From the NCBI GenBank assembly GCA_017521405.1, contig JAFXCP010000025.1, forward strand, positions 1 through 49,736: DNA of 49,736 nucleotides. Reading direction: 5' to 3'. The notes below the pieces were generated by a model that saw nothing but the letters and a program-made list of their open reading frames with translations, had not been told where the DNA came from and did no database searches. How positions within the stretch are numbered: position 1 is the first letter of the stretch; each line of letters begins with the position of its first letter. The stretch is from Akkermansia sp. (lineage in GTDB: Bacteria > Verrucomicrobiota > Verrucomicrobiia > Verrucomicrobiales > Akkermansiaceae). Shown here in pieces: positions 40,354-49,234 of the stretch. The position numbers and the translations under genes are program-made.

Positions 40354-41100
40354 ATGAAAAGAGATTCTCGACAGAGCCGTAAGGGCTTCACACTGGTGGA
40401 GCTGCTCGTGGTAATCGGCATCATCGGTGTGGTGATGACGATGGCTGCAGGTGTGTTGCGCGATGCCGGTAAGGGGCGTGGCATGGATTCCGGGGTGGAG
40501 ATGCTGGAAAACCTCATTAACGAAGCCCGAGCCACGGCTCAGGGGAATGATACCTACACTCGCTTGGTGATTGCGGCGGACCCGAAGGATACCTCCAAAG
40601 ATTCCCGCCACCTGCGATTCATGACGGTGCAGATGTTCCGCAAAGGGGTGGGGCGCACCACGGCATACGACGGCACGGAAGTGGCACAGGATGGTCGCTG
40701 GGTTTCCACCTCCGCCGGTGTCACGCTGCCTCCCGGTGTATTTTTCAGCCCGCATTACAGCACGGCCTTGGGCTGGTCCGATGGGGCAGAGGGTTCTATG
40801 ATTGGTCAAGGCGTTACACGCCTCTCCGGCAAAGGGCAAACCCGCATTTACTATATTGAATTTGACGAAAAGGGGCGCTTCGTTGCCCCCATGGCAGATC
40901 CCCTCAACCCCACACGCCCCCAGCGCATGGTGCTTATTAACGGCCGCATCGGCAAGGGGCGCAATGCACAGGATGGCGTTGTCCCCCGCGAATTGGATTC
41001 TCGCCGCCGCCCGGTGGGTGCCAAGGGGGTGGTTGTGTGGCCTAGCGGGGATATAAGCCTGCTGCGCACCATGGAACAAACCATTGAGGAAGTTCGCTAA
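40354..41100 (+). CDS. Pseudopilin, resembles Verru_Chthon cassette protein D
   Basis: 248 residues. The class III prepilin signal has a basic leader ending in Gly11, then FTLVELLVVIGIIGVVMTM with Glu at +5. AAGVLRDAGKGRGMDSGVEMLENLINEARATAQGN (in parts: VEMLENLINEARATA) and LRFMTVQMFRK follow the pattern of protein D of the cassette described for Chthoniobacter and other Verrucomicrobia. It is the first of three consecutive prepilin-type genes. The start at 40354 gives a normal leader; 40288 would add 22 residues. The products are expected to form a secretion or surface pseudopilus, but no pilus ATPase, platform protein or secretin is encoded nearby. Confidence 0.75.
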   Translation: MKRDSRQSRKGFTLVELLVVIGIIGVVMTMAAGVLRDAGKGRGMDSGVEMLENLINEARATAQGNDTYTRLVIAADPKDTSKDSRHLRFMTVQMFRKGVGRTTAYDGTEVAQDGRWVSTSAGVTLPPGVFFSPHYSTALGWSDGAEGSMIGQGVTRLSGKGQTRIYYIEFDEKGRFVAPMADPLNPTRPQRMVLINGRIGKGRNAQDGVVPRELDSRRRPVGAKGVVVWPSGDISLLRTMEQTIEEVR

Positions 41101-41129
41101 AAAAGCTCCTTGCCACTATCTTATTTTGT

Positions 41130-41879
41130 ATGAAGAATACCTCTTTTTCTCTCCGTAGCCTGCATGGGTTCACGCTTATGGAATCCCTGTTGGCCATAGC
41201 CTTGGTGGGTGTATTACTTTCCATCTTCCTCACTGTATTTGTCCCGTCTCGTGGTTTAGTGCGCCAAGCACTCACACGCCAGGAATCGGAGCGCATCACG
41301 GGTATCCTCCGGGCAGAAATGAGTACTCTGCGCGATGATGAAATCGCTAAGGGGAAGAACTCCTCCGATAAGGAATACCTCAGCACTTTTGATAAAGGGT
41401 TCTACTGGTTGCAGAAATCCAAGCGCCCCAGCTCCGCCATCGTCATCTTCTCCTACCGTGCGGACATGAGTAAGAAACCCCGCGCCGATGGCTCCTATCC
41501 CGCGATTCCTGCCGGTAAGAGCGTACCCGGCAAAAATAGCCAGCTTGTTTCCATTGCCTGCCCTATGGATGACCCCCTGCACAGAAACGAAATCAGTGCT
41601 GCTGTGGGCCCCGTCTTTGTGGTGAAGATGACCCAGTTGGAGCGCACCGGTAACAAAGGGGAATACCGCCTTGCCCGCATGCCGGGTGTGATCAACGGCG
41701 CTTCCACACCGGAGAGCTACGTCTCCCGCCCGGGCGAAAAAGTAGCCTGGGGTGGTGCCGTCTTCTTCCGTGCGGACTTTTATCTGATGTCGCCGCCGAA
41801 TCCGGCTCGCTATCGCGGAAAAACATGGGCAAAACTCGGGCGTCCTCTTTTCTCTGCCAATCTCTCCTTCCATCGTTGA
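41130..41879 (+). CDS. Pseudopilin, resembles Verru_Chthon cassette protein B
   Basis: 249 residues. The prepilin leader ends in Gly13, then FTLMESLLAIALVGVLLSIF with Glu at +5. The mature part is a helix followed by a beta-rich, Lys-rich domain (SIACPMDDPLHRNEI, FVVKMTQLERTG). It is the second gene of the prepilin set, 29 bp after the first. A weak promoter-like -10 (TATCTT, 41117-41122) lies 7 nt from the ATG. The assignment to protein B rests on position and general pattern and is tentative. Confidence 0.65.
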   Translation: MKNTSFSLRSLHGFTLMESLLAIALVGVLLSIFLTVFVPSRGLVRQALTRQESERITGILRAEMSTLRDDEIAKGKNSSDKEYLSTFDKGFYWLQKSKRPSSAIVIFSYRADMSKKPRADGSYPAIPAGKSVPGKNSQLVSIACPMDDPLHRNEISAAVGPVFVVKMTQLERTGNKGEYRLARMPGVINGASTPESYVSRPGEKVAWGGAVFFRADFYLMSPPNPARYRGKTWAKLGRPLFSANLSFHR

Positions 41880-41915
41880 TTATTCCTTTCTCTCCCTACC
41901 TGCTGAATTGAACGT

Positions 41916-42896
41916 ATGAAAACAGCAAGACACATTTTCCGCCGAGGTTTCACTCTTGTGGAACTCATGACGGCTATGGCCATTACCGGTATGCTGGTAC
42001 TGGTCATCATGCAGCTCACGAACGAGGGCATCGACCTCTGGCGTGCGGTGCGCGAGGACGTAAGCACCTCCACCCGCTCCCGTGTGGCTTTGCAAACCAT
42101 TAGCCGCGATTTTGAATCCTTCCAGATGCGAGCCGGGGATAACAAGTACCAGTGGCTTTTTGCCAAGGCAGATGAATCCGTGAGTGGCACCCCCAAAGGG
42201 CTGAGCGTACCCAAATCCGCCCAGTGTGTGTTTTTTGCCTGCGCGCCGGATCGCAACCCCTCCGTGAGTTCCAGCACCTCCCTGCGCGGCAACTACCGCG
42301 ATGCCCGCGCTCATAACCGCGAAACCCAGGGCGATGTGAACGCCATTGGCTACCGCCTGATGTACCGCGACCAGATTTTGAACATCCCCGGAGCGGATGC
42401 GAACGACCCCACCACCTATCCCCTCTTCTCCCTGTATCGTCAGGTCGTATCCCCGCGTTCCTCCTTCGAGCGCCTTTTGGGTAAGGATAACTTGGAGGCC
42501 GCCTATGTACCCTTCGAGCAGGACGATGAGAAAAACTTCCTTTGCGAGAACATCTTGGAATTCAACGTGAGCTTCAGCATCAGCTATTCCGATGAGCAGG
42601 CCAATGCAGAGGACGGTCGCGTCTTCTACACCGTGGAGACGGTACCCGTCATCGCCTCTAACAAGGACTCAAACAAAATCGAGGTCTTTGGTGATCGCAT
42701 TGAGGCCGGCGGGCGGACATATCGGAATGCCCGCATCGATTCCGCCATGATATCCATTACCGTGCTTACGGAGGAAGGCGTGGCCCTGGTAAACCAGATT
42801 CGCCAAGGGCGCCGCCGTGCCCCTAAACCTGCGGAGTTCTTTGCGCGCTACACGCGCTCCTTCTCCCGTGTTGTAGCCATGCCCAAACCGCTGTAA
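41916..42896 (+). CDS. Pseudopilin, resembles Verru_Chthon cassette protein C
   Basis: 326 residues. The prepilin leader ends in Gly11, then FTLVELMTAMAITGMLVLVIM. TRSRVALQTISRDFESFQMR after the long helix and a large C-terminal domain (about 190 residues) match PulJ/GspJ-type and cassette protein C minor pseudopilins. It contains LYRQVVSPRSSFERLL and IDSAMISITVLTEEGV. It is the third of the set; the large protein A expected in this cassette is absent, and a lipoate-ligase-like gene follows after 2 bp. Confidence 0.72.
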   Translation: MKTARHIFRRGFTLVELMTAMAITGMLVLVIMQLTNEGIDLWRAVREDVSTSTRSRVALQTISRDFESFQMRAGDNKYQWLFAKADESVSGTPKGLSVPKSAQCVFFACAPDRNPSVSSSTSLRGNYRDARAHNRETQGDVNAIGYRLMYRDQILNIPGADANDPTTYPLFSLYRQVVSPRSSFERLLGKDNLEAAYVPFEQDDEKNFLCENILEFNVSFSISYSDEQANAEDGRVFYTVETVPVIASNKDSNKIEVFGDRIEAGGRTYRNARIDSAMISITVLTEEGVALVNQIRQGRRRAPKPAEFFARYTRSFSRVVAMPKPL

Positions 42897-42898
42897 AC

Positions 42899-43636
42899 AT
42901 GTCCATGTTCATGCAGCCCGGCCGGCCCTGCTCCGTGTACCCGGAGCGCATTGTGCTGTGGATAGATCCGGTGCCGCGCAGCGGGTATCGCAATATGGCT
43001 GCCGATGAACTGCTGACTCGGCGCCCGGAAGCGTGGCTTCGCATCTATGGCTGGGAGCGGGATGCCGTGAGCTTTGGTTATTTTGACACCGTGGCGGAAG
43101 CTTCCTCCCTCTTCCCCGGGGCGGAGGAGTATATACGCCGCTGGACCGGCGGCGGCATTGTAGACCACCGCATCGGCCACACCTACACCGTTACCCTCCC
43201 CGCAGTGGAAGGGCTTATGTACCCCCCGGCAGACCAGCTCTACCTGTGGATTCATGGGGCATTGGCCAAGGCACTGCAGCAAAGCGGAGTGGAATGCACC
43301 CTGCTTACGGAGGATGCTCCGGATGGTGGGCGTGCCTGCTGGGCCAGCCCCGTAAAGAGCGATATCGTTAACCCTGCCGGGCAAAAGCTGGCCGGAGCCG
43401 GGCAGCGTCGTTATAAAGGAGCCGTCTTGCACCAAGGGCTCATCCAGCAGTGCGAGCCTGCGGATGGCTGGCAGCGGCTACTGGCGGAGGCACTGGCACC
43501 GGAGGTTCTTGTGGTGGAAGGGGAGGAGCCATTCACCGGTTTTACGGAAGCATTGGAGTGCCTCGTACTCACGAAATACACCACGTCAGAGTGGAACGAC
43601 GAGAGCCGAGGCCGCCGCAAGCCCTCTGCCCATTAA
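42899..43636 (+). CDS. Lipoate/octanoate-protein ligase-like protein (BPL/LplA/LipB fold)
   Basis: 245 residues. It has the biotin/lipoate ligase fold signatures: RIYGWERDAVSFGYF, the substrate motif RRWTGGGIVDHRIGHTYTV, and the catalytic-Lys block SDIVNPAGQKLAGAGQRRYKG, with KGAVLHQGLI. The enzyme would attach lipoate or octanoate to dehydrogenase E2 or glycine-cleavage H proteins. It has no C-terminal LplA accessory domain. It lies 2 bp downstream of the pseudopilins, which gives no functional clue and may just be shared transcription. A terminator follows. Confidence 0.78.
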   Translation: MSMFMQPGRPCSVYPERIVLWIDPVPRSGYRNMAADELLTRRPEAWLRIYGWERDAVSFGYFDTVAEASSLFPGAEEYIRRWTGGGIVDHRIGHTYTVTLPAVEGLMYPPADQLYLWIHGALAKALQQSGVECTLLTEDAPDGGRACWASPVKSDIVNPAGQKLAGAGQRRYKGAVLHQGLIQQCEPADGWQRLLAEALAPEVLVVEGEEPFTGFTEALECLVLTKYTTSEWNDESRGRRKPSAH

Positions 43637-43655
43637 CCCTTTTTTCCATAAAGAA

Positions 43656-43686
43656 CCGCCGCCGGAGAAAGCCCCTCCGGCGGCGG
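43656..43686. terminator. Hairpin between convergent genes
   Basis: 12-bp GC-rich stem CCGCCGCCGGAG (43656-43667 with 43675-43686), 7-nt loop. It is followed on the minus strand by TTCTTTA and on the plus strand by TAAACTTT. It probably ends both the ligase-like transcript and the leftward RND operon. Confidence 0.65.
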
Positions 43687-43729
43687 TAAACTTTCTCGGC
43701 CGGCTGCCGGAGAAAGGGATGGTGAAACA

Positions 43730-46700
43730 TCAGCCCTTGTGGCGGAGACGCACTTGCTCGGCCGTCCAATCGCGCATGCGGGCAAACACCGCATACAGCC
43801 CCGGCACCATGAAAATACCGAACACCGTGGCCAGCAACATCCCGAAGAAAGTGGTGACACCAATCTCAACACGGCTGGAAGCACCGGAGCCCGTGGCCAC
43901 CACCATGGGGAACACGCCGAAGAGGAAGGAGACGGCCGTCATCAGCACAGCACGGAAACGCATACTGGCACCATTCAGCGCGGCATTAGTAATATTCTCT
44001 CCCTGCTCGTGGTTTTCTTTGCTGAACTCCACCATCAGAATGGCATTTTTAGCCGCCAGCCCAATGAGCATCAGCAGCCCCAGCTGCACATAGATGGAAA
44101 GCGACAGCCCGAAGAGGTGTGCCCCCATCAGCGCGCCCAGCGTGGCCACACTTACGGAAAGCATTACCGGTACCGGGGTAGTCCAGCTTTCGTATTGCGC
44201 CACGAGGAAGAGATAGGCAAAGAGCATGGCCATGGCCACCAGCATGCCCACCTTGCCATCATTTTGGCGCTCTTGGTAGGAAAGGTCCTTCCAGCTTACC
44301 TGCCAGAAGCGGTTGAGGCCTGCGGCGCGCTCTTCCTTGTTAATGGCGGCCACCGTTTCCTCGATAAACTCCATCACCTGCCCGGAGCCCACACCTTGGC
44401 GGGCAAGCACGGTGATATCCGCGCTCATGTACTGGTCAAAGCGGTTATAAGTGCCGGGGCCCATGCGGTAGGAGAGGGTACACACGGCAGAGAGCGGCAC
44501 CATTTCCCCCTTTTCATTGCGTACCATTTGGTTCAGAATATCATCCGCCGTGCGGCGGTCCGGCGCGGCTCCCTGTATCTTCACCTTAAAGTTAAAGCCA
44601 TTCAGGGTAAAATCGTTCACATAGGAGGAAGCCATCACACTTTGCAAGGTGCTGAAGATGGTATTTACCGGCACGTTGAGGGATTGAGCTTTGGCGCGGT
44701 TAATTTCCAAGTGGATTTGCGGCGTTTCGGCATCGAACTCGCTGCGTGCCATCGTCACCAAATCCTTACGCTGCATCAGGCGGGCTTGGATTTCTTTCAC
44801 CATGTTGCCGAGGTCCTGCGGTGTGGCATCGCCGGAAACTTGGAGTACCATGGAAATACCGCCCGTAATGCCCAGGCCGCGAATAGCAGGCGGAGCCACC
44901 GCCATAATGGAAGCTTGCGGAATATCCGCACATGCCGCATTGATTTGCTGGGCAATAGCCGTGGCATGCAGCTCCGGGGTGGTGCGCTCGCTCCATGGTT
45001 TCAGCAGGGCAATCATCATCCCGTTATGCTCGCCGGAGCCGCTGGCAAAACTGTAGCCGGACTGCGTGGTAATCATATCAATACCGGGAATGTTTTTCAC
45101 TCGCTCCTCAATTTGGCGCATCACCTTATCCGTGCGCTGTTTGGCCGTAGCTGTGCCCTCCATCGTCACCATCACGAAGAGGTTGCCCTTATCCTCCGTC
45201 GGGATGAAGGAACTCTTCAGCTCCGGCGGGTTTACCATCATTAGCAACTTATCCACTGCTCCGGGGGATTCCGTGTTAGCCTGTGGGAACATACGGCTCC
45301 ACCATGTGGGCGAACCTTTGAAATAGACATAGTTGCCGAAGAGGACAGCCGCCAGCGGCAGCACCGTAAGCCACGCATTCCGCACCAGAATCCCCGCACC
45401 CCATATGTATACTGCGCGGCTTTGCTCCATCACCCAGTTAAAGGGGGCAAACATCCATTCCCGGATGCGGTGAGGCTTCACATTAGCCGGGCGCAGAATA
45501 AGCGCGCAGAGGGCAGGGGAGAGCGTTAGCGCGTTAATGGTGGAAATGCACAGCGCCACGCACATCGTCACAGAGAACTGCGTGTAAATCACGCCCACCA
45601 TACCGCCATAGAAGGCAATGGGCACATACACGGCAATCGTCACCAGCGTGGTGGCAATAATGGCACCGGTAATCTGCTTCATACTCTTCACCGTAGCCTC
45701 GCGCGGGGAAAGTCCCTCCTCTTGGATGATACGCATCACGTTTTCCACCACCACAATCGCATCGTCCACCAGAGAACCAATCACCAGAATAAGACCGAAC
45801 ATCGTCAGCACGTTCACCGAATACCCCAGCGGATACATTACCATGAAGGCACCCAGCAGAGATACCGGAATCGCAATAGCCGGAATAAGCGTGGCGCGCC
45901 AATCCTGCAAGAACAGATAGGTCACGGCAATAACCAGCAGCAGAGCCACTAACAGCGTAATCACAATTTCCTCCATCGTGGCGGAAATAGCCTGGGTGGG
46001 GTCGTACCCCATACGCCACTCCATCCCCTCCGGGAAGGTTGGCTCAATTTCCTTCATGCACTTAATGGCTGCCTCCACCGTGGCCAGAGCATTGGCATCA
46101 TTATTTTGGAAAATAATCATACCCACGTTATCCTTGCCATTCACGCGGCTGTAGCCGGAGTTGTTTTCTGCGCCAAGCTCAATGGTGGCAATATCCTTCA
46201 GTAGCGTCACATGACCATTCAGCCCGCGTTTTACGATAATGTTGCCGAACTCCTCCACCGTTTTGAGTCGGCCGGCAGCCGTCACCTTAAACGTGGCGTA
46301 GGACTGCTCATCCTGAGACCCCACGGAACCGGCCGCTGCTTGGATGTTTTGGGCACTAATAGCGGCAGTAATATCTGCCGGGGTAATATTCATGGCACTC
46401 ATACGCGTCGTATTCATCCACACGCGCATGGAATAATTGCGGCTGGGAATAATATCTGCGCTGGAAATGCCATCCACCTGGCATATTTTATCCTTTACAT
46501 TCATACGGAGCCAGTTGGATAGCTCCAGAATACTCATCTTATTCTCGTCGCACATGAAGTTCATGAAGCAGAGCATATCGCCGGAGCGCTTGCGTACCTC
46601 ATAACCCGTTTGTTTAATTTCCGCCGGCAGCTTGGATTCCACACGCTTAATCGCGTTGGAAACATTCACCATGGCCATATCATCATCCGTGCCGGATTTG

Positions 46701-46984
46701 AAAATGAGCGTAAGGCGGTAGGAACCATCATTACCGCAGGAGGAGTAGAAATACTCCAAATCATCCATACCGATGAGCTGCTCCTCCACAGGTGCGGCCA
46801 CCACCTGCGCCAACTCCTCAGAACTTGCCCCCGCATACGTCATGCGAACGGAAATCGTGGGCGGGGAAACCTCCGGGTATTCGGATACCGGCATCTTGCT
46901 CAGGCAGAGCAAGCCCGCCAGCATCATCAGAATCGAGATGACAAAGGCAAACTTCGGGCGATAAATGAAAAATTGTGAGAACAT
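43730..46984 (-). CDS. RND multidrug/lipophile efflux pump (AcrB/HAE1 family)
   Basis: 1084 residues with the AcrB plan: 12 membrane helices and two large periplasmic loops. The proton-relay Asp pair falls at 407/408 in [14 protein letters not shown], the same numbering as AcrB, and the partner Lys is in [13 protein letters not shown]. It begins [18 protein letters not shown] like family members. About 30 extra residues ([19 protein letters not shown] region) lie just before the second periplasmic loop [10 protein letters not shown], explaining the greater length. It is co-transcribed 27 bp behind a double membrane fusion protein gene. No outer-membrane factor gene is present. Substrates may be drugs, bile acids or fatty acids; this is inference. 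Confidence 0.95.
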   Translation of the reverse strand: MFSQFFIYRPKFAFVISILMMLAGLLCLSKMPVSEYPEVSPPTISVRMTYAGASSEELAQVVAAPVEEQLIGMDDLEYFYSSCGNDGSYRLTLIFKSGTDDDMAMVNVSNAIKRVESKLPAEIKQTGYEVRKRSGDMLCFMNFMCDENKMSILELSNWLRMNVKDKICQVDGISSADIIPSRNYSMRVWMNTTRMSAMNITPADITAAISAQNIQAAAGSVGSQDEQSYATFKVTAAGRLKTVEEFGNIIVKRGLNGHVTLLKDIATIELGAENNSGYSRVNGKDNVGMIIFQNNDANALATVEAAIKCMKEIEPTFPEGMEWRMGYDPTQAISATMEEIVITLLVALLLVIAVTYLFLQDWRATLIPAIAIPVSLLGAFMVMYPLGYSVNVLTMFGLILVIGSLVDDAIVVVENVMRIIQEEGLSPREATVKSMKQITGAIIATTLVTIAVYVPIAFYGGMVGVIYTQFSVTMCVALCISTINALTLSPALCALILRPANVKPHRIREWMFAPFNWVMEQSRAVYIWGAGILVRNAWLTVLPLAAVLFGNYVYFKGSPTWWSRMFPQANTESPGAVDKLLMMVNPPELKSSFIPTEDKGNLFVMVTMEGTATAKQRTDKVMRQIEERVKNIPGIDMITTQSGYSFASGSGEHNGMMIALLKPWSERTTPELHATAIAQQINAACADIPQASIMAVAPPAIRGLGITGGISMVLQVSGDATPQDLGNMVKEIQARLMQRKDLVTMARSEFDAETPQIHLEINRAKAQSLNVPVNTIFSTLQSVMASSYVNDFTLNGFNFKVKIQGAAPDRRTADDILNQMVRNEKGEMVPLSAVCTLSYRMGPGTYNRFDQYMSADITVLARQGVGSGQVMEFIEETVAAINKEERAAGLNRFWQVSWKDLSYQERQNDGKVGMLVAMAMLFAYLFLVAQYESWTTPVPVMLSVSVATLGALMGAHLFGLSLSIYVQLGLLMLIGLAAKNAILMVEFSKENHEQGENITNAALNGASMRFRAVLMTAVSFLFGVFPMVVATGSGASSRVEIGVTTFFGMLLATVFGIFMVPGLYAVFARMRDWTAEQVRLRHKG

Positions 46985-47011
46985 GGAATAATAAATGGGG
47001 GATTAAAAGGA

Positions 47012-49159
47012 TTATTCTGCCTGCACGGGAGAGCCATCCTCCAGCGTGGCCAGATTATTGATGATGACCTGCATACCGTTTTCCAACCCGGCAAAGACCG
47101 CCGTTCGACCCTCTGCATCGGTACTGCCGCAAAGAATATCGCGGCGCACGGCACGCCCATTCTTCAGCACAAAAACGTAGCGGCCCCGCGTATCCGTCAG
47201 CACGGCCTCCGCCGGCACTGCGGGAATTTTGAACTCCGGCTTGCGCTGCACACGAATCGTCACCACACCGCCCGGGGTAAGGTCTTTTTTCTCATTTTGG
47301 AAAATGGCCCACACATTTTGGGTAGCCGTGTTGGGCTGCATCACATTATCACAGAAGGACACCTGACCCTTTTCCGGAAAATCCTTACCACTGGCCGTCT
47401 CCAGTGTAATTTCCGCCTCGCGAATCATGCGCTCCGCATTGCCGAACATCCCCAAAATACTCGATTCGCTAATGGGGAAACGCACATAAATCGGGCTCAA
47501 CTGCACCAGCGTAGCCAGCGGGGATTTAACATCGGCAATGTAATTACCCTTCGAGAAATGGGAACGCCCGATGCGGCCGCTCACACCTGCTCGCACCGTG
47601 CAGCGGGATAAATCGTCCTCCGCCACTGTTAACTCCGCCTCAGCGGCTCCCTTTGCCGCCAGCAGCTCATCCAGCGTAGCCTTAGCACTCTCCATCTCAT
47701 CCTTGCTGGAAGCATTCAGCTCCACCAGCGTCTTTTGGCGCTCGTACTTCTTGCGGGCATCCTTAATCTTAATTTCCAACTGGGCAATCCCCGCCTTGCA
47801 AGCCTTTACCGTAGCCTCATAGCGCGTGGAATCAATGCGGAACAGCACATCTCCACGCTCCACCCGCGCACCCTCTTCAAACTTGGGCTCCTCCAGAATC
47901 CCCTGTACCAGCGGGCGCAGCTCAATGCGGTTAATTGCCTCCAGCCGGGCACCTTGGCTGGTAAGCACCGTGGGGTCTACAATAGGGCACACCTCCGCCG
48001 TGCGAACCACAGTGGGCGCCGCCTCCTGCTTCGGGGCAGCCGCTTGCCGGGGCTTTACAGCCACATCCTTGGGGAACACCGGCACCACCTGTGCCCCCGG
48101 CCGTGTTTTATGTGCACCATCCGTAATCACCACCTCCCCGGGCTGCAAACCATCGTAAATCGTCTGCATACGCCCTTGGATGCTGCCCGTAATCACCTCC
48201 CGGCGGGAAACCGTATTCTGAGCATCCAGCACATTTACAAAAGCCCCATTCGTATCATAATGCACCGCCGTCAGCGGCACCATCGTTACCTCCGCCGTAT
48301 CCATCAGAGAAATATGCAGCGCGCTGATACCCCGGTGTGTCAGCACATGCTCCTTATTATCGAACTGAGCCCAGAGCGTATACGTATCCGTACTGCCCGT
48401 CAGCAAATTATCCACAATCGCAATTTTCCCCAAGCTGGGGTAACTCCGACCCGTGGCCGTCACCATACGCACGGAAGCCACATTACCAATCTCCTTCGGC
48501 CCTCGGAAAATCGAGTTCACATCCGCCTGGCTCAGCGGAAAACGCACATAAATAGGATCCGGCTGCGTAATCGTTGCCAGCTCCTCCCCACGCGTCACAT
48601 AATTGCCGGCAGAAAGCTGCAAACGGCCGATGCGCCCCGTAATCTCCGCGCGGATTGTGCAATCATCCAAATCCTTGCGAGCGCGAATCAGCTCCGCCTC
48701 CGCCTGTGCCCTTTGCGCCTTCAGCGTCTCCACCGTAGCGTGCGCCGTTTCCGTATCCTCCACGGAAGCCGCCTGCTCCTTCAGCAGCCGTGCCAAACGC
48801 TTATAACGATTTGTCGAATAAACCAGCCGGGCATCCAACTGAGCCACCGCCGCCTCCGCCTTGCGTAGCGCCGCCTCATAGCGAATAGGATTAATCTGCA
48901 TCAGTACCTGCCCCTCCTGCACCAAACTCCCCTCCGCAAAATGCACCTCCGAGAGGAACCCCTCCACCGCCGCGCGGATATTCACCATCCGAATCGCCTC
49001 CGTGTGCCCTATACTCTTGCGTACAATTTTATCCCGCCCGCTCGTGGCCTCCTCCACCAACACATGGGAAACAGCCTTCTTGCCGCCGGGCCCTTGCCCC
49101 GCTGCAAGCCCCCCAAGCAGCAGCACCGTCCACAGGACTCTCTTAGTCAATAACTTCAT
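47012..49159 (-). CDS. Tandem double membrane fusion protein of the RND pump (two MFP modules in one chain)
   Basis: About 715 residues, twice the family size. After a signal peptide (MKLLTKRVLWTVLLLGGLAA), module 1 (about 35-365) has lipoyl halves at RAAVEGFLSEVHFAEGSLV and CTIRAEITGRIGRLQLSAGNY, a helical hairpin between them, then ITQPDPIYVRFPLSQADV. Module 2 (about 390-718) repeats the whole order at a constant offset of about 352 residues: RPLVQGILEEPKFEEGARV, CTVRAGVSGRIGRSHFSKGNY, LVQLSPIYVRFPISESSI. A Pro/Ala/Lys linker (about 366-388) joins them. There is no lipobox; ATG 49168 is an alternative start. The single chain should supply two adaptor positions to the pump encoded downstream. 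Confidence 0.93.
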   Translation of the reverse strand: MKLLTKRVLWTVLLLGGLAAGQGPGGKKAVSHVLVEEATSGRDKIVRKSIGHTEAIRMVNIRAAVEGFLSEVHFAEGSLVQEGQVLMQINPIRYEAALRKAEAAVAQLDARLVYSTNRYKRLARLLKEQAASVEDTETAHATVETLKAQRAQAEAELIRARKDLDDCTIRAEITGRIGRLQLSAGNYVTRGEELATITQPDPIYVRFPLSQADVNSIFRGPKEIGNVASVRMVTATGRSYPSLGKIAIVDNLLTGSTDTYTLWAQFDNKEHVLTHRGISALHISLMDTAEVTMVPLTAVHYDTNGAFVNVLDAQNTVSRREVITGSIQGRMQTIYDGLQPGEVVITDGAHKTRPGAQVVPVFPKDVAVKPRQAAAPKQEAAPTVVRTAEVCPIVDPTVLTSQGARLEAINRIELRPLVQGILEEPKFEEGARVERGDVLFRIDSTRYEATVKACKAGIAQLEIKIKDARKKYERQKTLVELNASSKDEMESAKATLDELLAAKGAAEAELTVAEDDLSRCTVRAGVSGRIGRSHFSKGNYIADVKSPLATLVQLSPIYVRFPISESSILGMFGNAERMIREAEITLETASGKDFPEKGQVSFCDNVMQPNTATQNVWAIFQNEKKDLTPGGVVTIRVQRKPEFKIPAVPAEAVLTDTRGRYVFVLKNGRAVRRDILCGSTDAEGRTAVFAGLENGMQVIINNLATLEDGSPVQAE

Positions 49160-49196
49160 TGCTCGCAAATGGTTGAAAAGTTGAAACTACCGCGCA

Positions 49197-49226
49197 AGTA
49201 TAGCATCTCCTCCCTCATCCCCGCAA
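49197..49226 (-). promoter_or_regulatory. Promoter of the double-MFP/RND operon
   Basis: Minus-strand TTGCGG (49221-49226), 18-bp spacer, TATACT (49197-49202). It sits between the 3' end of the recombinase (49235) and the MFP start, giving a leader of about 30 nt. Confidence 0.55.
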
Positions 49227-49234
49227 GCCGAAAA

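Noticed and set aside
43739-45244. Long open frame antisense to the RND pump
   Set aside because: The pump reading frame is intact with all catalytic residues, and the antisense product is His-rich with no domain.
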